Notes: generated by a model from the sequence alone, not told the origin. A stretch of 64,000 nucleotides of DNA from Streptomyces lydicus (GCF_004125265.1 NZ_RDTE01000003.1:1612001-1676000), one strand, 5' to 3'. Counted from the first letter of the stretch, positions 7,717 to 16,273 are shown. Translations and numbers: made by a program.

Positions 7717-8976
7717 TCAGTAGTTTTCCCCGGTGAACGGCAGCCACTCGGTCTCCAGGGCGGCGTCCAGGCGGCGGACCGCACCCGGGGTGTGCTCGGT
7801 GGCCAGGCCGGCGTGGACGAAGTGCCGCAGCGGGGTGCCCCCTAGGTAGCAGGACCCCAGCTCCCTTACGTCCAGGGAGATATCGGGCGCCTCCCCGGCG
7901 GGTTCCCAGGTGGCACCGCCGGGACCGGCCGTCAGCCGGAAGCGGCCCGCGTTGGCCGGCAGGACGGTGTCGCGCAGGTCGACGACGAGGTCGACGGGGG
8001 CCGCCCAGGAGCGGGCGGTCAGTGCGGCACGGACGTCCAGCAGCCGGAGCCAGAGGGCGGGCTCCTGGCCGGTGACGCGTACCTGGTCGCGGTCGGCGGC
8101 GAGGTGGAGGAGCGGGTCGTCGGCGGGGCGGCCCGCGATCTCGACGGTCGAGGTGAGGTCGATCGAGACGAGATAGGACCACAGGGCGGCGGCGGCCGGT
8201 CCGGATTCCGCTTCGAGTTCGCCGACCCGGACCGCGCCGGCGCCGTTCCCGCCGGGGCCGCGGGTGCGGTACACCGCGTAGCCGCCGGGCGTCCGGCCGG
8301 GGGCACCGAGCACCACGACCTGCGCCGCCCCGAATCCGTCCTGCGCGGCTCTCATGCCGGCGCCGTCGAGGTCCAGCGCCCCGGAGCGCCACCAGCTCTC
8401 GTCGCGGGTGAACCGGCCGGCCCGCCGCGCCAGGGTCGCCTCGTAGCCCGGGGCGAGCACGGCGGGTGCCTCGGCCGGGTCGATCAGCCGCAGCGGGCGG
8501 TTGTCGGGGGCGGTACGGAGCGCGAGGGGGCGGGTGGAGTCGATCTGGATGCGGGAGACCTCGGTGGCGGCGCCGAAGCCGTAGCGGCCGTAGATGGCGC
8601 TCTCGGACGGCCACAGGCAGGCCAGTGGTCGCCCGTCGGCGGCGCAGCGGCGCCAGAACTCGTCCATCATCAAGGCGAGGATGCCGCGGCGCCGGTGCGT
8701 GGGCAGCACGGAGACGAAGTCCAGTGCGGCGCACGGGAGTTGGCCACCCGGGACGGAGAGGGTGCGGCGGTGCGCCCCGGCCACCCCGGCCAGCTGTCCG
8801 CCGTCGTACGCGCCGACGCGGAGGGCGGCCCTCAGCATCCATGCGTGCCGGCGCCGGGTCTTTTCGCCGGGCGTCATATGGAAGACGGAGTACGTCAGGT
8901 CCAGGGCCCGGTCGCAGTCGGGCTCCGGGATGTCGCGGAACTCCGTGGCGGTGCCGGCATCGTCGTCAGTGGTCAC
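7717..8976 (-). CDS. Eis-like GNAT acetyltransferase with SCP2-type C-terminus
   Basis: 419 residues, the usual length of the Eis (enhanced intracellular survival) family. There is an N-terminal GNAT domain with the acetyl-CoA loop VLPTHRRRGILALMMDEF and the AIYGRYGFGAATEVSRI segment, a second GNAT-like domain, and a C-terminal sterol-carrier-like domain (about 310-410). In Eis the chain-terminal carboxylate is the catalytic acid/base; here the chain ends FTGENY, consistent with that. Such enzymes acetylate amines on aminoglycosides or other cationic substrates. It starts at GTG 8976 with a weak upstream site. The gene is monocistronic and converges on the GNAT gene at 7020. Confidence 0.85.
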   Translation of the reverse strand: MTTDDDAGTATEFRDIPEPDCDRALDLTYSVFHMTPGEKTRRRHAWMLRAALRVGAYDGGQLAGVAGAHRRTLSVPGGQLPCAALDFVSVLPTHRRRGILALMMDEFWRRCAADGRPLACLWPSESAIYGRYGFGAATEVSRIQIDSTRPLALRTAPDNRPLRLIDPAEAPAVLAPGYEATLARRAGRFTRDESWWRSGALDLDGAGMRAAQDGFGAAQVVVLGAPGRTPGGYAVYRTRGPGGNGAGAVRVGELEAESGPAAAALWSYLVSIDLTSTVEIAGRPADDPLLHLAADRDQVRVTGQEPALWLRLLDVRAALTARSWAAPVDLVVDLRDTVLPANAGRFRLTAGPGGATWEPAGEAPDISLDVRELGSCYLGGTPLRHFVHAGLATEHTPGAVRRLDAALETEWLPFTGENY

Positions 8977-9172
8977 CGGGGAACGCTAACCCGTTGTGCC
9001 GTGACCGGCACCCGGTTATGTGCCACGGCGCGGTCCGTCACGTCTCCTTCCCCGCCTTCCCCCACCCTGCCGGAGCGGATGCCGTACGCCGCCTTCGGCG
9101 CCGTCATCCGCAGCACTCCGCCCGCCTCGTCCTCCACCGCTGCGCGCCCCCTGCGGCTCAGCGGGACGAAGG

Positions 9173-9625
9173 TCAGGGCGCCGCGCACTCCGCGTCGCAT
9201 TCGTCGTAGGCGGCGCGGGCTGCCGCAATTTCCGCCTGGTGTCCCTCGGTCCAGGTGACCAGCGCCTGAATGGCGTCGTGCAGTGTGGCGCCCAGCGGAG
9301 TCAACTCGTACTCCACACGCGGCGGTACGACGGGGTGGACGGTGCGGCGGACGAGGCCGTCGCGCTCCAGCCGGCGGAGGGTGACGGTGAGCATGCGCTG
9401 GCTGATGCCGTCGATCTCGCGGCGGAGTTCGGTGAAGCGCAGTACCCGGCGGTCGAGCAGGGCGATGGCGAGCAGCGACCATTTGTCCGCCACCCGGTCG
9501 AGGATCTGGCGGACCTCGCAGCCCTCGCGGACGTCCCACTGGCGTGCGTCGGGATCGCGGTCGGCGGGGGTGGTGGTGTCGGTTCCCCCGGCGTGCGTCG
9601 GTGACTTCGAAGTGCCTTCTTCCAC
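9173..9625 (-). CDS. HxlR-family winged-helix transcriptional regulator
   Basis: 150 residues. The HxlR signature is intact: an early cysteine (VREGCEVRQILDRVADKWSLLAIALL), RRVLRFTELRREIDGISQRMLTVTLRRLERDGLVRR, then the wing VPPRVEYELTPLG. These proteins often sense redox or electrophile stress through the N-terminal Cys and repress a divergent gene. The divergent neighbour is the deleted MFS gene at 9723, followed by a thioredoxin-reductase-like flavoprotein. The 97-base gap contains GTAAC-AAGAG-GTAAC (direct repeat), a candidate binding site. Confidence 0.85.
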   Translation of the reverse strand: MEEGTSKSPTHAGGTDTTTPADRDPDARQWDVREGCEVRQILDRVADKWSLLAIALLDRRVLRFTELRREIDGISQRMLTVTLRRLERDGLVRRTVHPVVPPRVEYELTPLGATLHDAIQALVTWTEGHQAEIAAARAAYDECDAECAAP

Positions 9626-9722
9626 AGCCCCTCACGGTGCCGCACGATGCGGTCAGTAACAAGAGGTAACCGACCGCCTCGGTCTCACCACCATCCTGGC
9701 CGTCCACGTGAGGGGCACCGTC

Positions 9723-10550
9723 ATGTCACATTCCGCGGCACCGCGCTGGGCGCTGCTTCTCGTCCTGTGCGGGGCGATCTTCCTGGAGGGGATCGACATC
9801 GGCATGCTGAATGTCGCCCATCCGCCGATCCGCGCCGAACTCGGCCTTACCACGGGCGAGTTGCAGTGGGTGATGAGCGCCTACGTCCTGGGCTACGGCG
9901 GTTTCATGCTGCTGGGCGGGCGGGCCGCCGATCTGTTCGGCCGGCGCCGGATGTTCCTGGTGCCGCTGGCCGTATTCGTGGTCTTCTCCGCGCTCGGCTA
10001 TGCGCTGTTCCTGCCGGTCGGCGCGGACTGGACGTATCCGGCGATGCTCCCGAGCATGCTGCTGGTCGGCGTCGCCTTCGCGCTGGTCTACGGGCCACTG
10101 ACGATCGTCGCCACGGACGGCATCGCACCTGCCGAACAGGGCCTGGCCGGCGGTCTGCTGTACACCTCGTTCCAGTTCGGCGCGGCGTTCGGGCTGGCCG
10201 CGGTCACCGCCGTGAGCACTGCCGCCGCGGGAGCGGGCAGAGCGCCCGGCGCACCGCTCGAGGCCTACCGTGCGGGCCTGGTCGTACCGACCGCCGCGGT
10301 CGTGCTCGCCCTGCTCATCGGGGTGTGGGGGCTGCGCGGGCGGCGCCCCGGACACGGCGCGGTGGCCGGTCGGTGCGTGACCGGAGCCACCGAGGCGTCG
10401 CGTAACAGATCCGTCGAAGTCGAAGTTCGCGCGGCGGCGGAGCACGGTGTGCGGCATGTCGTCGGTGACGACCGGCGGCCGGCTATCTCTTGCCGGTTCG
10501 GCAAGAGAAGTGGCATCACTGACGAGGGGGCAGCACGGTGTGCTGAATGA
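9723..10550 (+). pseudogene. Internally deleted DHA2-type MFS transporter
   Basis: The frame is open for 275 residues, but the protein is far too short for a drug:H+ antiporter (about 460-500). Residues 1-92 match TM1-3 including motif A (GGRAADLFGRRR). At about residue 92 (base 9996) it jumps to a segment typical of TM11-14 (LLVGVAFALVYGPLTIVATDG, EQGLAGGLLYTSFQFGAAFGLA), so the middle of the transporter is missing without a frameshift. After about residue 215 the sequence no longer looks like MFS and seems to read through the next gene's promoter region before a TGA that overlaps that gene's ATG (ATGA). It is probably non-functional as an exporter, and GAGGGG precedes its ATG. Confidence 0.75.
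10486..10508. promoter_or_regulatory. Perfect 10-bp inverted repeat upstream of the flavoprotein gene
   Basis: Arms TCTCTTGCCG (10486-10495) and CGGCAAGAGA (10499-10508) flank a GTT centre, 38 bases before the flavoprotein start. It is a strong candidate operator. A related imperfect copy lies at the start of the XRE-cupin gene (12217-12235), so that protein may bind both. It lies inside the read-through tail of the deleted MFS frame. Confidence 0.6.
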
Positions 10551-11605
10551 ACACGGAAAAGATGCTGGAAGAGTTCGATGTCGTTGTCGTCGGCGGTGGA
10601 ACCGCAGGTCTGTCCGGTGCGCTGACCCTGGCCCGGGCCAGGCGTTCGGTGTTGGTGCTCGATTCCGGGCAACCACGCAATGCCCTCGCGGACGCGGCCC
10701 ACGGCCTGTTGTCGCGCGACGGGGTGTCGCCACGGGATCTGCTGCGCACCGGTCGTATCGAAGTCGCCCGCTACGGAGGCACGCTGCTCCAGGAAGGCGC
10801 GACGTCGGCACGCCGGACGGACGGCGGGTTCGTCGTGGGCACGCAGAGCGGCCGTACTTTTCGTGCCCGCCGTCTGCTGGTGACGACGGGCCTGGTGGAC
10901 GAGCTGCCGCAGGTGCCGGGCCTTAGGGCACGGTGGGGGCGCGACGTGCTGCACTGCCCGTACTGCCACGGCTGGGAAGTGCGCGACAGGACGATCGGGG
11001 TGCTGGGCACCAGCGCCGTGTCGGTGCACCAGGCACTGCTGTTCCGCCAGTGGTCACCGCGTGTCGCGCTGTTTCTTCACTCCGGCCCCGAGCCGAGCGA
11101 GGAGCAGTGGGAGCGCCTCGCGGCACGCGGCATCGAGGTCGTACAGGGTGAGGTGTCCGGCCTGGATGTCACGGACGACGCCCTGAGCGGTGTCCGGTTG
11201 GCCTCGGGCCTGCGTGTCCCCGTGGACGCGCTGGTGGTGGCGCCACGGTTCGTGGCGCGCGGCGAGATCCTGTCCGGCCTGGGAGTCGACCCGGTGGAGC
11301 ACCCCATGGGTGTGGGCGCCTATGTTCCCTCCGAGCCGGGCGGTGCGACCAAAACTCCCGGGGTGTATGTGGCGGGCAACGTCACCGATTTGATGGGCGG
11401 TCTGCCCGCGGCGCAGGCGTCCGGTGTGGCGGCGGCTGCGGCGATCAACGCCGACCTGGTGAATGCCGACGCCGACGAGGCAGTGGCCCGCCGCCGGTCC
11501 GCCCAGGTTTTCAGCGCGGCCGATGAGGCGCTCGTGTGCGAGCGGGTCCTGGGCGATCGCCGGCACGGCCTGGATTCGATGCTGCCCCCCGAATCCCGCC
11601 GGTGA
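10547..11605 (+). CDS. Thioredoxin-reductase-like NAD(P)/FAD-dependent oxidoreductase
   Basis: 352 residues. It has an FAD dinucleotide fold at the N-terminus (FDVVVVGGGTAGLSGALTLARA), a redox-active CxxC (HCPYCHGWEVRD, about 139-142), an NAD(P) fold (TIGVLGTSAVSVHQALL) and the second FAD motif (TPGVYVAGNVTD). This is the low-molecular-weight thioredoxin reductase fold. The CPYCHGWE variant belongs to a group found singly beside regulators rather than with thioredoxin, and may act on disulfides or on secondary metabolites as GliT/HlmI do. Its ATG overlaps the preceding frame's stop (ATGA). The palindrome 38 bases upstream suggests its own promoter. It converges on the XRE-cupin gene, a common partner. 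Confidence 0.85.
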   Translation: MNTEKMLEEFDVVVVGGGTAGLSGALTLARARRSVLVLDSGQPRNALADAAHGLLSRDGVSPRDLLRTGRIEVARYGGTLLQEGATSARRTDGGFVVGTQSGRTFRARRLLVTTGLVDELPQVPGLRARWGRDVLHCPYCHGWEVRDRTIGVLGTSAVSVHQALLFRQWSPRVALFLHSGPEPSEEQWERLAARGIEVVQGEVSGLDVTDDALSGVRLASGLRVPVDALVVAPRFVARGEILSGLGVDPVEHPMGVGAYVPSEPGGATKTPGVYVAGNVTDLMGGLPAAQASGVAAAAAINADLVNADADEAVARRRSAQVFSAADEALVCERVLGDRRHGLDSMLPPESRR

Positions 11606-11635
11606 CGGGAGGGCATGCGCCCGGGCGCGAGGGCG

Positions 11636-12208
11636 TCAGGAGGCGGGGCGGGCGCGCAGATGGGCGCGTTCGCCCTGCTTGCCGAAGATGACCAGCAGCT
11701 CCACCGGCTGGTCGTTGTCGGGGCCCAGCCAGTGCGGGACGTGGGTGTCGAATTCCGCGACTTCCCCCGGCGCCATGACCAGGATGCGGTCGCCGAGGTG
11801 AAGGCGGAACCTGCCGTTGAGGACGTAGATCCACTCATAGCCCTCGTGCGTCCGGAGCTCGGGCTCGCCGGCAGTGGGGCTGATGACGAGTTTGTGCGCG
11901 TGCATGCCGCCCGGCCTGCGGGTCAGCGGCACGTACGTCATGCCGCCGCGCGTGACGGGGCGCAAATGAAGACGGGGATCACCCGTCTCCGGAGCGCCGA
12001 CGAGCTCGTCGAGCGGGACGTTGTAGGCCCGGGCCAGGGGCAGCAGGAGTTCCAGGTTGGGTTTGCGGCCTCCGCCCTCCAGGCGGGAGAGCGTGCTTTC
12101 CGAGATCCCGGTGAGTTCGGCCAGTGCGGCCAGTGTGATGGCGTGCCGGCGGCGCAGGTCCCGCAGTCGGGGTCCGACGCCGGCCAACACGTTCTCGAAT
12201 TCGTCCAT
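11636..12208 (-). CDS. XRE-family regulator with cupin sensor domain
   Basis: 190 residues. An N-terminal helix-turn-helix (LRRRHAITLAALAELTGISESTLSRLEGG) is joined to a C-terminal cupin (about 100-185; MHAHKLVISPTAGEPELRTHEGYEWIYVLNGRFRLHLGDRILVMAPGEVAEFDTHVPHWL). The cupin should bind a small ligand or metal and modulate DNA binding. I take ATG 12208 (MDEFEN) as the start; ATG 12217 is in frame but lies on a sequence resembling the flavoprotein palindrome, which suggests autoregulation. It is convergent with the flavoprotein gene and divergent from the MFS exporter; control of both is inferred. Confidence 0.85.
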   Translation of the reverse strand: MDEFENVLAGVGPRLRDLRRRHAITLAALAELTGISESTLSRLEGGGRKPNLELLLPLARAYNVPLDELVGAPETGDPRLHLRPVTRGGMTYVPLTRRPGGMHAHKLVISPTAGEPELRTHEGYEWIYVLNGRFRLHLGDRILVMAPGEVAEFDTHVPHWLGPDNDQPVELLVIFGKQGERAHLRARPAS

Positions 12209-12216
12209 GCGCCGCA

Positions 12217-12235
12217 TCTTGCTGAACCGGCATGA
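12217..12235. promoter_or_regulatory. Imperfect copy of the flavoprotein-gene palindrome
   Basis: TCTTGCTGAACCGGCATGA agrees with the perfect palindrome at 10486-10508 at 13 of 19 positions, keeping TCTTGC on the left and CGGCA on the right. It sits at the start of the XRE-cupin gene. It is a candidate autoregulatory site. Confidence 0.35.
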
Positions 12236-12278
12236 ATGATTGCAACTTTTCGGGGCCCGGGCGCACTCTCCTGGCGAC

Positions 12279-12303
12279 GTGAGCCACGCACCTCGTAGCT
12301 CAC
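12279..12303. promoter_or_regulatory. Inverted repeat upstream of the MFS exporter
   Basis: GTGAGC (12279-12284) and GCTCAC (12298-12303) are separated by 13 bases, 40 bases before the MFS start and between the divergent XRE-cupin and exporter genes. It is a weak operator candidate. Confidence 0.25.
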
Positions 12304-12342
12304 CGAGGCAATCCCACCCCTCATCGCTCAGGAGAGCTGCCG

Positions 12343-13848
12343 ATGTCTACTCCCGCTCGCACCGCCGGGAAGGTCCCGGATGCGGATGCGCCGGATCCGC
12401 GCCGGTGGATGGCGCTGATCGTCGCGTCGGTCGCCACCCTCATGGTCGTGCTCGATGTGTCCATCGTGAACATCGCGCTGCCGCAGGCGCAGAGCGACCT
12501 CGCGATGGGCGACGCGAACCGCCAGTGGATGATCACCGCCTACGCACTCGCCTTCGGAGGACTGCTGCTCCTCGGCGGGCGCATCGCCGACTTCGCCGGA
12601 CGCAAGCGCATCCTCACCCTCGGGCTGCTGGGCTTCGCAGCAGCCTCCATGCTCGGCGGCCTGGCGTCCAACCCGGGCACCCTGTTCACCGCACGCGCCC
12701 TGCAAGGCGCCTTCGCCGCACTCCTGGCACCCGCGGCGCTCTCCCTCATCACCGTTGCCTTCACCGACCCCAAAGAACGCGCCAAGGCATTCGGAATCTT
12801 CGGTGCGTTCCAGGGCGGCGGAGGAGCCGTCGGGCTTCTCCTGGGCGGCGTCCTCACCGAGTACGCGGGCTGGCGCTGGTGCATGTACATCAACGTCCCC
12901 ATCGCCCTGACCGTCGCTCTCGCCGCCCGCCGCTTCGTCAGGGAGAGCCGCGCCGCGGGCGACCGGCACTACGACCTTCCCGGCACTTTGCTGGTGACCG
13001 GCGGGCTGGTCGCCCTCGTCTACGGCTTCACCCAGGCCGCCGACGGCGGAGGCTGGACAGCTCCCGCCACCGTGATCCTCCTGGCGGCCGCCGTCCTGCT
13101 GCTGACCGCGTTCGTGCTCGTGGAACGCCGCACCGCCCACCCCCTGCTGCCGCTGCGGGTAGTCATGGAACGCAACCGTGCCGGAGTGTTCCTGGCCAAC
13201 CTCCTCATCGGTGCCGGCATGTTCGGCATGAACCTCTTCATGACGTACTTCCTCCAGGTCAACCTCCACTACACCCCGCTCCAGGCCGGCATCGCCTTCC
13301 TGCCCTTCAGCGCCGGGATCATCGCCACCACCACACTCGGCCCGCCCCTGGTCACCCGCTTCGGCCCCAAGCCCCTGATGGTCGCCGGCACCGTCCTGGC
13401 CACCGCAGGACTGCTCTGGCTCACCCGCCTGGACACCGCCTCCGCCTACACCGGGGAGGTCCTGCCGGCCCAGATCCTCGTGAGTGCGGGCGTGGGCCTG
13501 TTCTTCCTGGCAGGCCCCAACGTCGCGCTGTCCGGCGTCGATCCGCGCGACGCCGGAGTGGCCAGCGCCGCACTCACCACCAGCCAGCAGATCGGCGCGG
13601 CCCTCGGCCCGGCACTCCTCAACACCCTCTACCTCGCCGCCGTCACCGGCTACCTCGACCCCCGCACCCCGGCCGGCGACGAAGCATCCCGCGCCCTGCA
13701 GCTTCAGGGCTTCCTGCACGGCTACCACATCGCGTTCATCGTCGCCGGTGCCCTCCTGGCCGCAGCCGTCCTCGCCCTGACCCTCCTGGTGAAGACATCC
13801 AAGACCCCCGCAGACACACAGCCCACCGCCCCCGTCCCCACCCACTGA
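12343..13848 (+). CDS. DHA2-family (EmrB/QacA) MFS drug exporter
   Basis: 501 residues with about 14 hydrophobic segments. Family landmarks are TLMVVLDVSIVNIALP (TM1, motif D1), LLLLGGRIADFAGRKRIL (motif A), ALQGAFAALLAPAALSLI (TM4), VGLLLGGVLTEYAGWRWCMYINVPIA (motif C region) and ASAALTTSQQIGAALGPALL near the end. It should export a hydrophobic drug or metabolite by proton antiport. AGGAGAGCTGCCG precedes ATG 12343. It is divergent from the XRE-cupin regulator. A methyltransferase follows after 19 bases and an Old Yellow Enzyme after that, which suggests one transcript for response to a toxic compound. Confidence 0.9.
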   Translation: MSTPARTAGKVPDADAPDPRRWMALIVASVATLMVVLDVSIVNIALPQAQSDLAMGDANRQWMITAYALAFGGLLLLGGRIADFAGRKRILTLGLLGFAAASMLGGLASNPGTLFTARALQGAFAALLAPAALSLITVAFTDPKERAKAFGIFGAFQGGGGAVGLLLGGVLTEYAGWRWCMYINVPIALTVALAARRFVRESRAAGDRHYDLPGTLLVTGGLVALVYGFTQAADGGGWTAPATVILLAAAVLLLTAFVLVERRTAHPLLPLRVVMERNRAGVFLANLLIGAGMFGMNLFMTYFLQVNLHYTPLQAGIAFLPFSAGIIATTTLGPPLVTRFGPKPLMVAGTVLATAGLLWLTRLDTASAYTGEVLPAQILVSAGVGLFFLAGPNVALSGVDPRDAGVASAALTTSQQIGAALGPALLNTLYLAAVTGYLDPRTPAGDEASRALQLQGFLHGYHIAFIVAGALLAAAVLALTLLVKTSKTPADTQPTAPVPTH

Positions 13849-13867
13849 CCGGAAAGGCGCCACCCCG

Positions 13868-14518
13868 ATGAACGACCCCACCCGAGAAGCTCAGGCCCCT
13901 GCCGAGGCGGCACGGTTCTGGGAGAACCTCTACCGCGGCAAGGACGCCGTGTGGAAGGGCGACCCCAACCCGGTGCTCGCCGAAACCGCCGCACAGCTCA
14001 CCCCGCCCGGACGGGCCCTGGACCTGGGCTGCGGCGAAGGCGGCGACACCGTCTGGCTCGCGATCCACGGCTGGCAGGTCACCGCCGTCGACATCGCCCC
14101 CACCGCACTGCGACGCGTCACCCAGCACGCAGCCCGCGCAGGCGTCGCCGACCGCGTGAAGCCCCAGCAGCACGACCTCGCCGAAACCTTTCCCACCGGG
14201 ACGTTCGACCTCGTCAGCGCCCAGTACCTCCAGACCCCCTACCACCTGCCCCGCGCCGACGTGCTGCGCCAGGCCGCCCACGCCCTCGCCCCCGGCGGGC
14301 TCCTCCTCATCGTCGACCACGGCTCGGTGCGCCCCTGGGCCTGGAACACCGACCCCGACACCCGCTTCCCCCGCCCCGAGGAAATCTTCGACGAACTCGC
14401 CCTGGAAGCAGCCCAGTTCACTGCCGCCCGCCTGGCATCCCCCGAGCGCGAGGCGACCGGCCCGGACGGCCGGAAAGCAACCGTGACCGACACCGTCGTC
14501 GCCGCCCGGCGTAGCTGA
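13868..14518 (+). CDS. TehB-like SAM-dependent methyltransferase
   Basis: 216 residues. The class I fold is clear: motif I ALDLGCGEGGDTVWLA (about 55-70), motif II VTAVDIAPTAL, motif III DLVSAQYLQTP. The opening FWENLYRGKDAVWKGDPNPVLAE and the later GGLLLIVDHGSV resemble TehB/UbiE-like small-molecule methyltransferases, including those conferring tellurite or thiol resistance. It starts 19 bases after the MFS exporter, so probably shares its transcript and may modify the exported compound, which is inference. Downstream is an ene-reductase. Confidence 0.85.
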   Translation: MNDPTREAQAPAEAARFWENLYRGKDAVWKGDPNPVLAETAAQLTPPGRALDLGCGEGGDTVWLAIHGWQVTAVDIAPTALRRVTQHAARAGVADRVKPQQHDLAETFPTGTFDLVSAQYLQTPYHLPRADVLRQAAHALAPGGLLLIVDHGSVRPWAWNTDPDTRFPRPEEIFDELALEAAQFTAARLASPEREATGPDGRKATVTDTVVAARRS

Positions 14519-14592
14519 AAACCCCACCGCACCGCACCCTGGCCGGCCCGCGTCACGACGCGCGCAGCTTCAATTCTTTCCAGGAGACCCCC

Positions 14593-15801
14593 ATGGCAGA
14601 CCTCTTCGAGCCGGTGACCGTCGGCAAGTGGACACTGAACAACCGCATCGTCATGGCACCCATGACCCGCAACCGCGCCACCCCCGACGGCGTACCGACC
14701 GACCTCATGGCCACCTACTACGGCCAGCGAGCCACCGCCGGGCTGATCATCACCGAAGGCGTGCAGCCCAGCACCGTGGGCCAGGGGTACATGAACTCAC
14801 CCGGCCTGCACACCCCCGCCCAGACCGCCGCCTGGCGCACCGTCGCCGACGCCGTCCACCAGCACGGCGGGCGCATCGTCGCGCAGATCATGCACGCCGG
14901 ACGCATCTCACACCCCGACAACAAGCACCACGCCGAAACCGTCGCCCCCAGCGCCATCGCCGCACCCGGCGAGATGTTCACCGCCACCGGCCCCCAACCC
15001 CACCCCACCCCCCGCGCACTGGGCACTGACGAAATCCCCTCTGTCATCGACGAATACGCCCACGCCGCACGGGCCGCCGTCGACGCCGGACTCGACGGCA
15101 TCGAGCTCCACGCCGCCAACGGCTACCTGCTCCACCAGTTCCTCGCCCCCAACACCAACCAGCGCACCGACTCCTACGGCGGCACCCCCGAGGCACGCGC
15201 CCGCTTCGTCATCGAGGTCGCCCAGGCCGTCTCCGACGCCATCGGCAGCGAACGCGTCGGCATCCGCATCTCACCCGCCATCAACCTCCACGGCGCCATC
15301 GAGGACAACGCGGACGACACCGCCGCCACCTACCGCACGCTCGTGGACGCCCTCTCCGCCATGGGCCTGGCCTACCTGCACACCATCGGAGACCCCACCA
15401 CGCCCCTCATCGAGGACCTCACCCACCGCTTCGCCGGCCCTCGCCTCGTCAGCAACGGCTGGGACCCGGTCACTGACGCTGCCATCGCCCAGGCCCTCCT
15501 CGACAACGACCAGGCTGACCTCGTCGCTGTCGGCCGCGCCTTCATCGCGAACCCCGACCTCGTTCAGCGCTGGCAGACCCAGGCACCCCTGAACCAGCCC
15601 GACGTGAACACGTTCTACGGCGGCGACCACCGCGGTTACACCGACTACCCGGCCGCCCAAGGTCTCGCAGGGGAGCGCCGGTTCGGCCTCGGGCCTGTTC
15701 ACCACCGCCATGCATCTGGGCATCGCCCTCGGCACCGCGCTGACCGCGCCCTTGCGGATGACCAGAGTGGTTACTCAGCGCTACGTGACCGTTCGTCGTA
15801 G
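14593..15801 (+). CDS. Old Yellow Enzyme-family alkene reductase with altered C-terminus
   Basis: 402 residues, about 45 longer than usual. The FMN-binding barrel is intact: FEPVTVGKWTLNNRIVMAPMTRNRA, QIMHAGRISHPD, GIELHAANGYLLHQFLAPNTNQRTDSYGG (the active-site pair appears as H-x-x-N), LVAVGRAFIANPDLV. The family normally ends soon after FYGGDHRGYTDYP, which is present here at about residues 338-350. The remaining residues are unlike the family, and a second frame in the same DNA (15656-15760) encodes an MFS-like helix, so the true end seems lost by rearrangement. It should reduce alpha,beta-unsaturated carbonyls with NAD(P)H. AGGAGACCCCC precedes the start. Confidence 0.85.
   Translation: MADLFEPVTVGKWTLNNRIVMAPMTRNRATPDGVPTDLMATYYGQRATAGLIITEGVQPSTVGQGYMNSPGLHTPAQTAAWRTVADAVHQHGGRIVAQIMHAGRISHPDNKHHAETVAPSAIAAPGEMFTATGPQPHPTPRALGTDEIPSVIDEYAHAARAAVDAGLDGIELHAANGYLLHQFLAPNTNQRTDSYGGTPEARARFVIEVAQAVSDAIGSERVGIRISPAINLHGAIEDNADDTAATYRTLVDALSAMGLAYLHTIGDPTTPLIEDLTHRFAGPRLVSNGWDPVTDAAIAQALLDNDQADLVAVGRAFIANPDLVQRWQTQAPLNQPDVNTFYGGDHRGYTDYPAAQGLAGERRFGLGPVHHRHASGHRPRHRADRALADDQSGYSALRDRSS
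15656..15760 (+). pseudogene. Remnant of an MFS transporter C-terminal segment
   Basis: In the second frame, overlapping the tail of the ene-reductase, the DNA reads QGSAGSASGLFTTAMHLGIALGTALTA. This matches the late-TM pattern of DHA2 exporters (AG-A-SGL--T---LG-ALG-AL). No start or family sequence precedes it. It is probably debris of a transporter gene joined to the ene-reductase by deletion. Confidence 0.5.
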
Positions 15802-15873
15802 CTATACGAGAACAGGACCCCGTAGGGGCGCCGGGTACTCCTGTAGGGGCCGGGGCGCTCCCGTACGAGGAAT

Positions 15874-15903
15874 GGGCCGGCCCTCCCCCGTGAAGGCCGG
15901 CCC
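15874..15903 (+). terminator. Terminator hairpin after the ene-reductase gene
   Basis: GGGCCGGCC (15874-15882) and GGCCGGCCC (15895-15903) form a 9-bp GC stem with a 12-base loop, 70 bases after the stop. There is no T-run, as usual for Streptomyces. Confidence 0.6.
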
Positions 15904-15981
15904 GCTGCCCGTCGGCTACTTGTCGGCGGTCAGTGTCCCCGCCGCGCCCCAGCTGTCGGTGGGGACTTCTCCTGCCAGCCG

Positions 15982-16227
15982 GTGGCGGGCCGGGACGACA
16001 CCTACCGTTTCCGTGAGTTCCAGCTCATCCCCGATACCGAGAATGACGCCGAGCCGATCACGTACATCGTGCAATGCGCGGTGTGCGAGGAGACCGGCGA
16101 GCCCAACAAGGACCAGGCCGCCGCGCACGCGTGGGCGACGGGACACCTGAAGGCGAACCCGGAGCACTGCACCTATCGGGAGTTCATCACGCGCCCGTGC
16201 CGATTCGAGCCGGGAGCGTGGCAGTGA
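15982..16227 (+). CDS. DUF7848-type small protein
   Basis: 81 residues, with a possible zinc-binding pattern: IVQCAVCEETGEPNKDQAAAHAWATGHLKANPEHCTYREF (CxxC, then His and Cys). The order matches the small streptomycete DUF7848 family often found near helix-turn-helix or DUF397 genes. The function is unknown. The start is GTG 15982 and the ribosome binding site is poor. It stands alone between an MFS remnant and the converging xdhC gene; its usual neighbours are absent, so it may be a leftover of an exchanged segment. Confidence 0.65.
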   Translation: MAGRDDTYRFREFQLIPDTENDAEPITYIVQCAVCEETGEPNKDQAAAHAWATGHLKANPEHCTYREFITRPCRFEPGAWQ

Positions 16228-16273
16228 TGGCCAAGACCGCTGTCACATGAGTCACCCGCATGGCCCCACTCCC

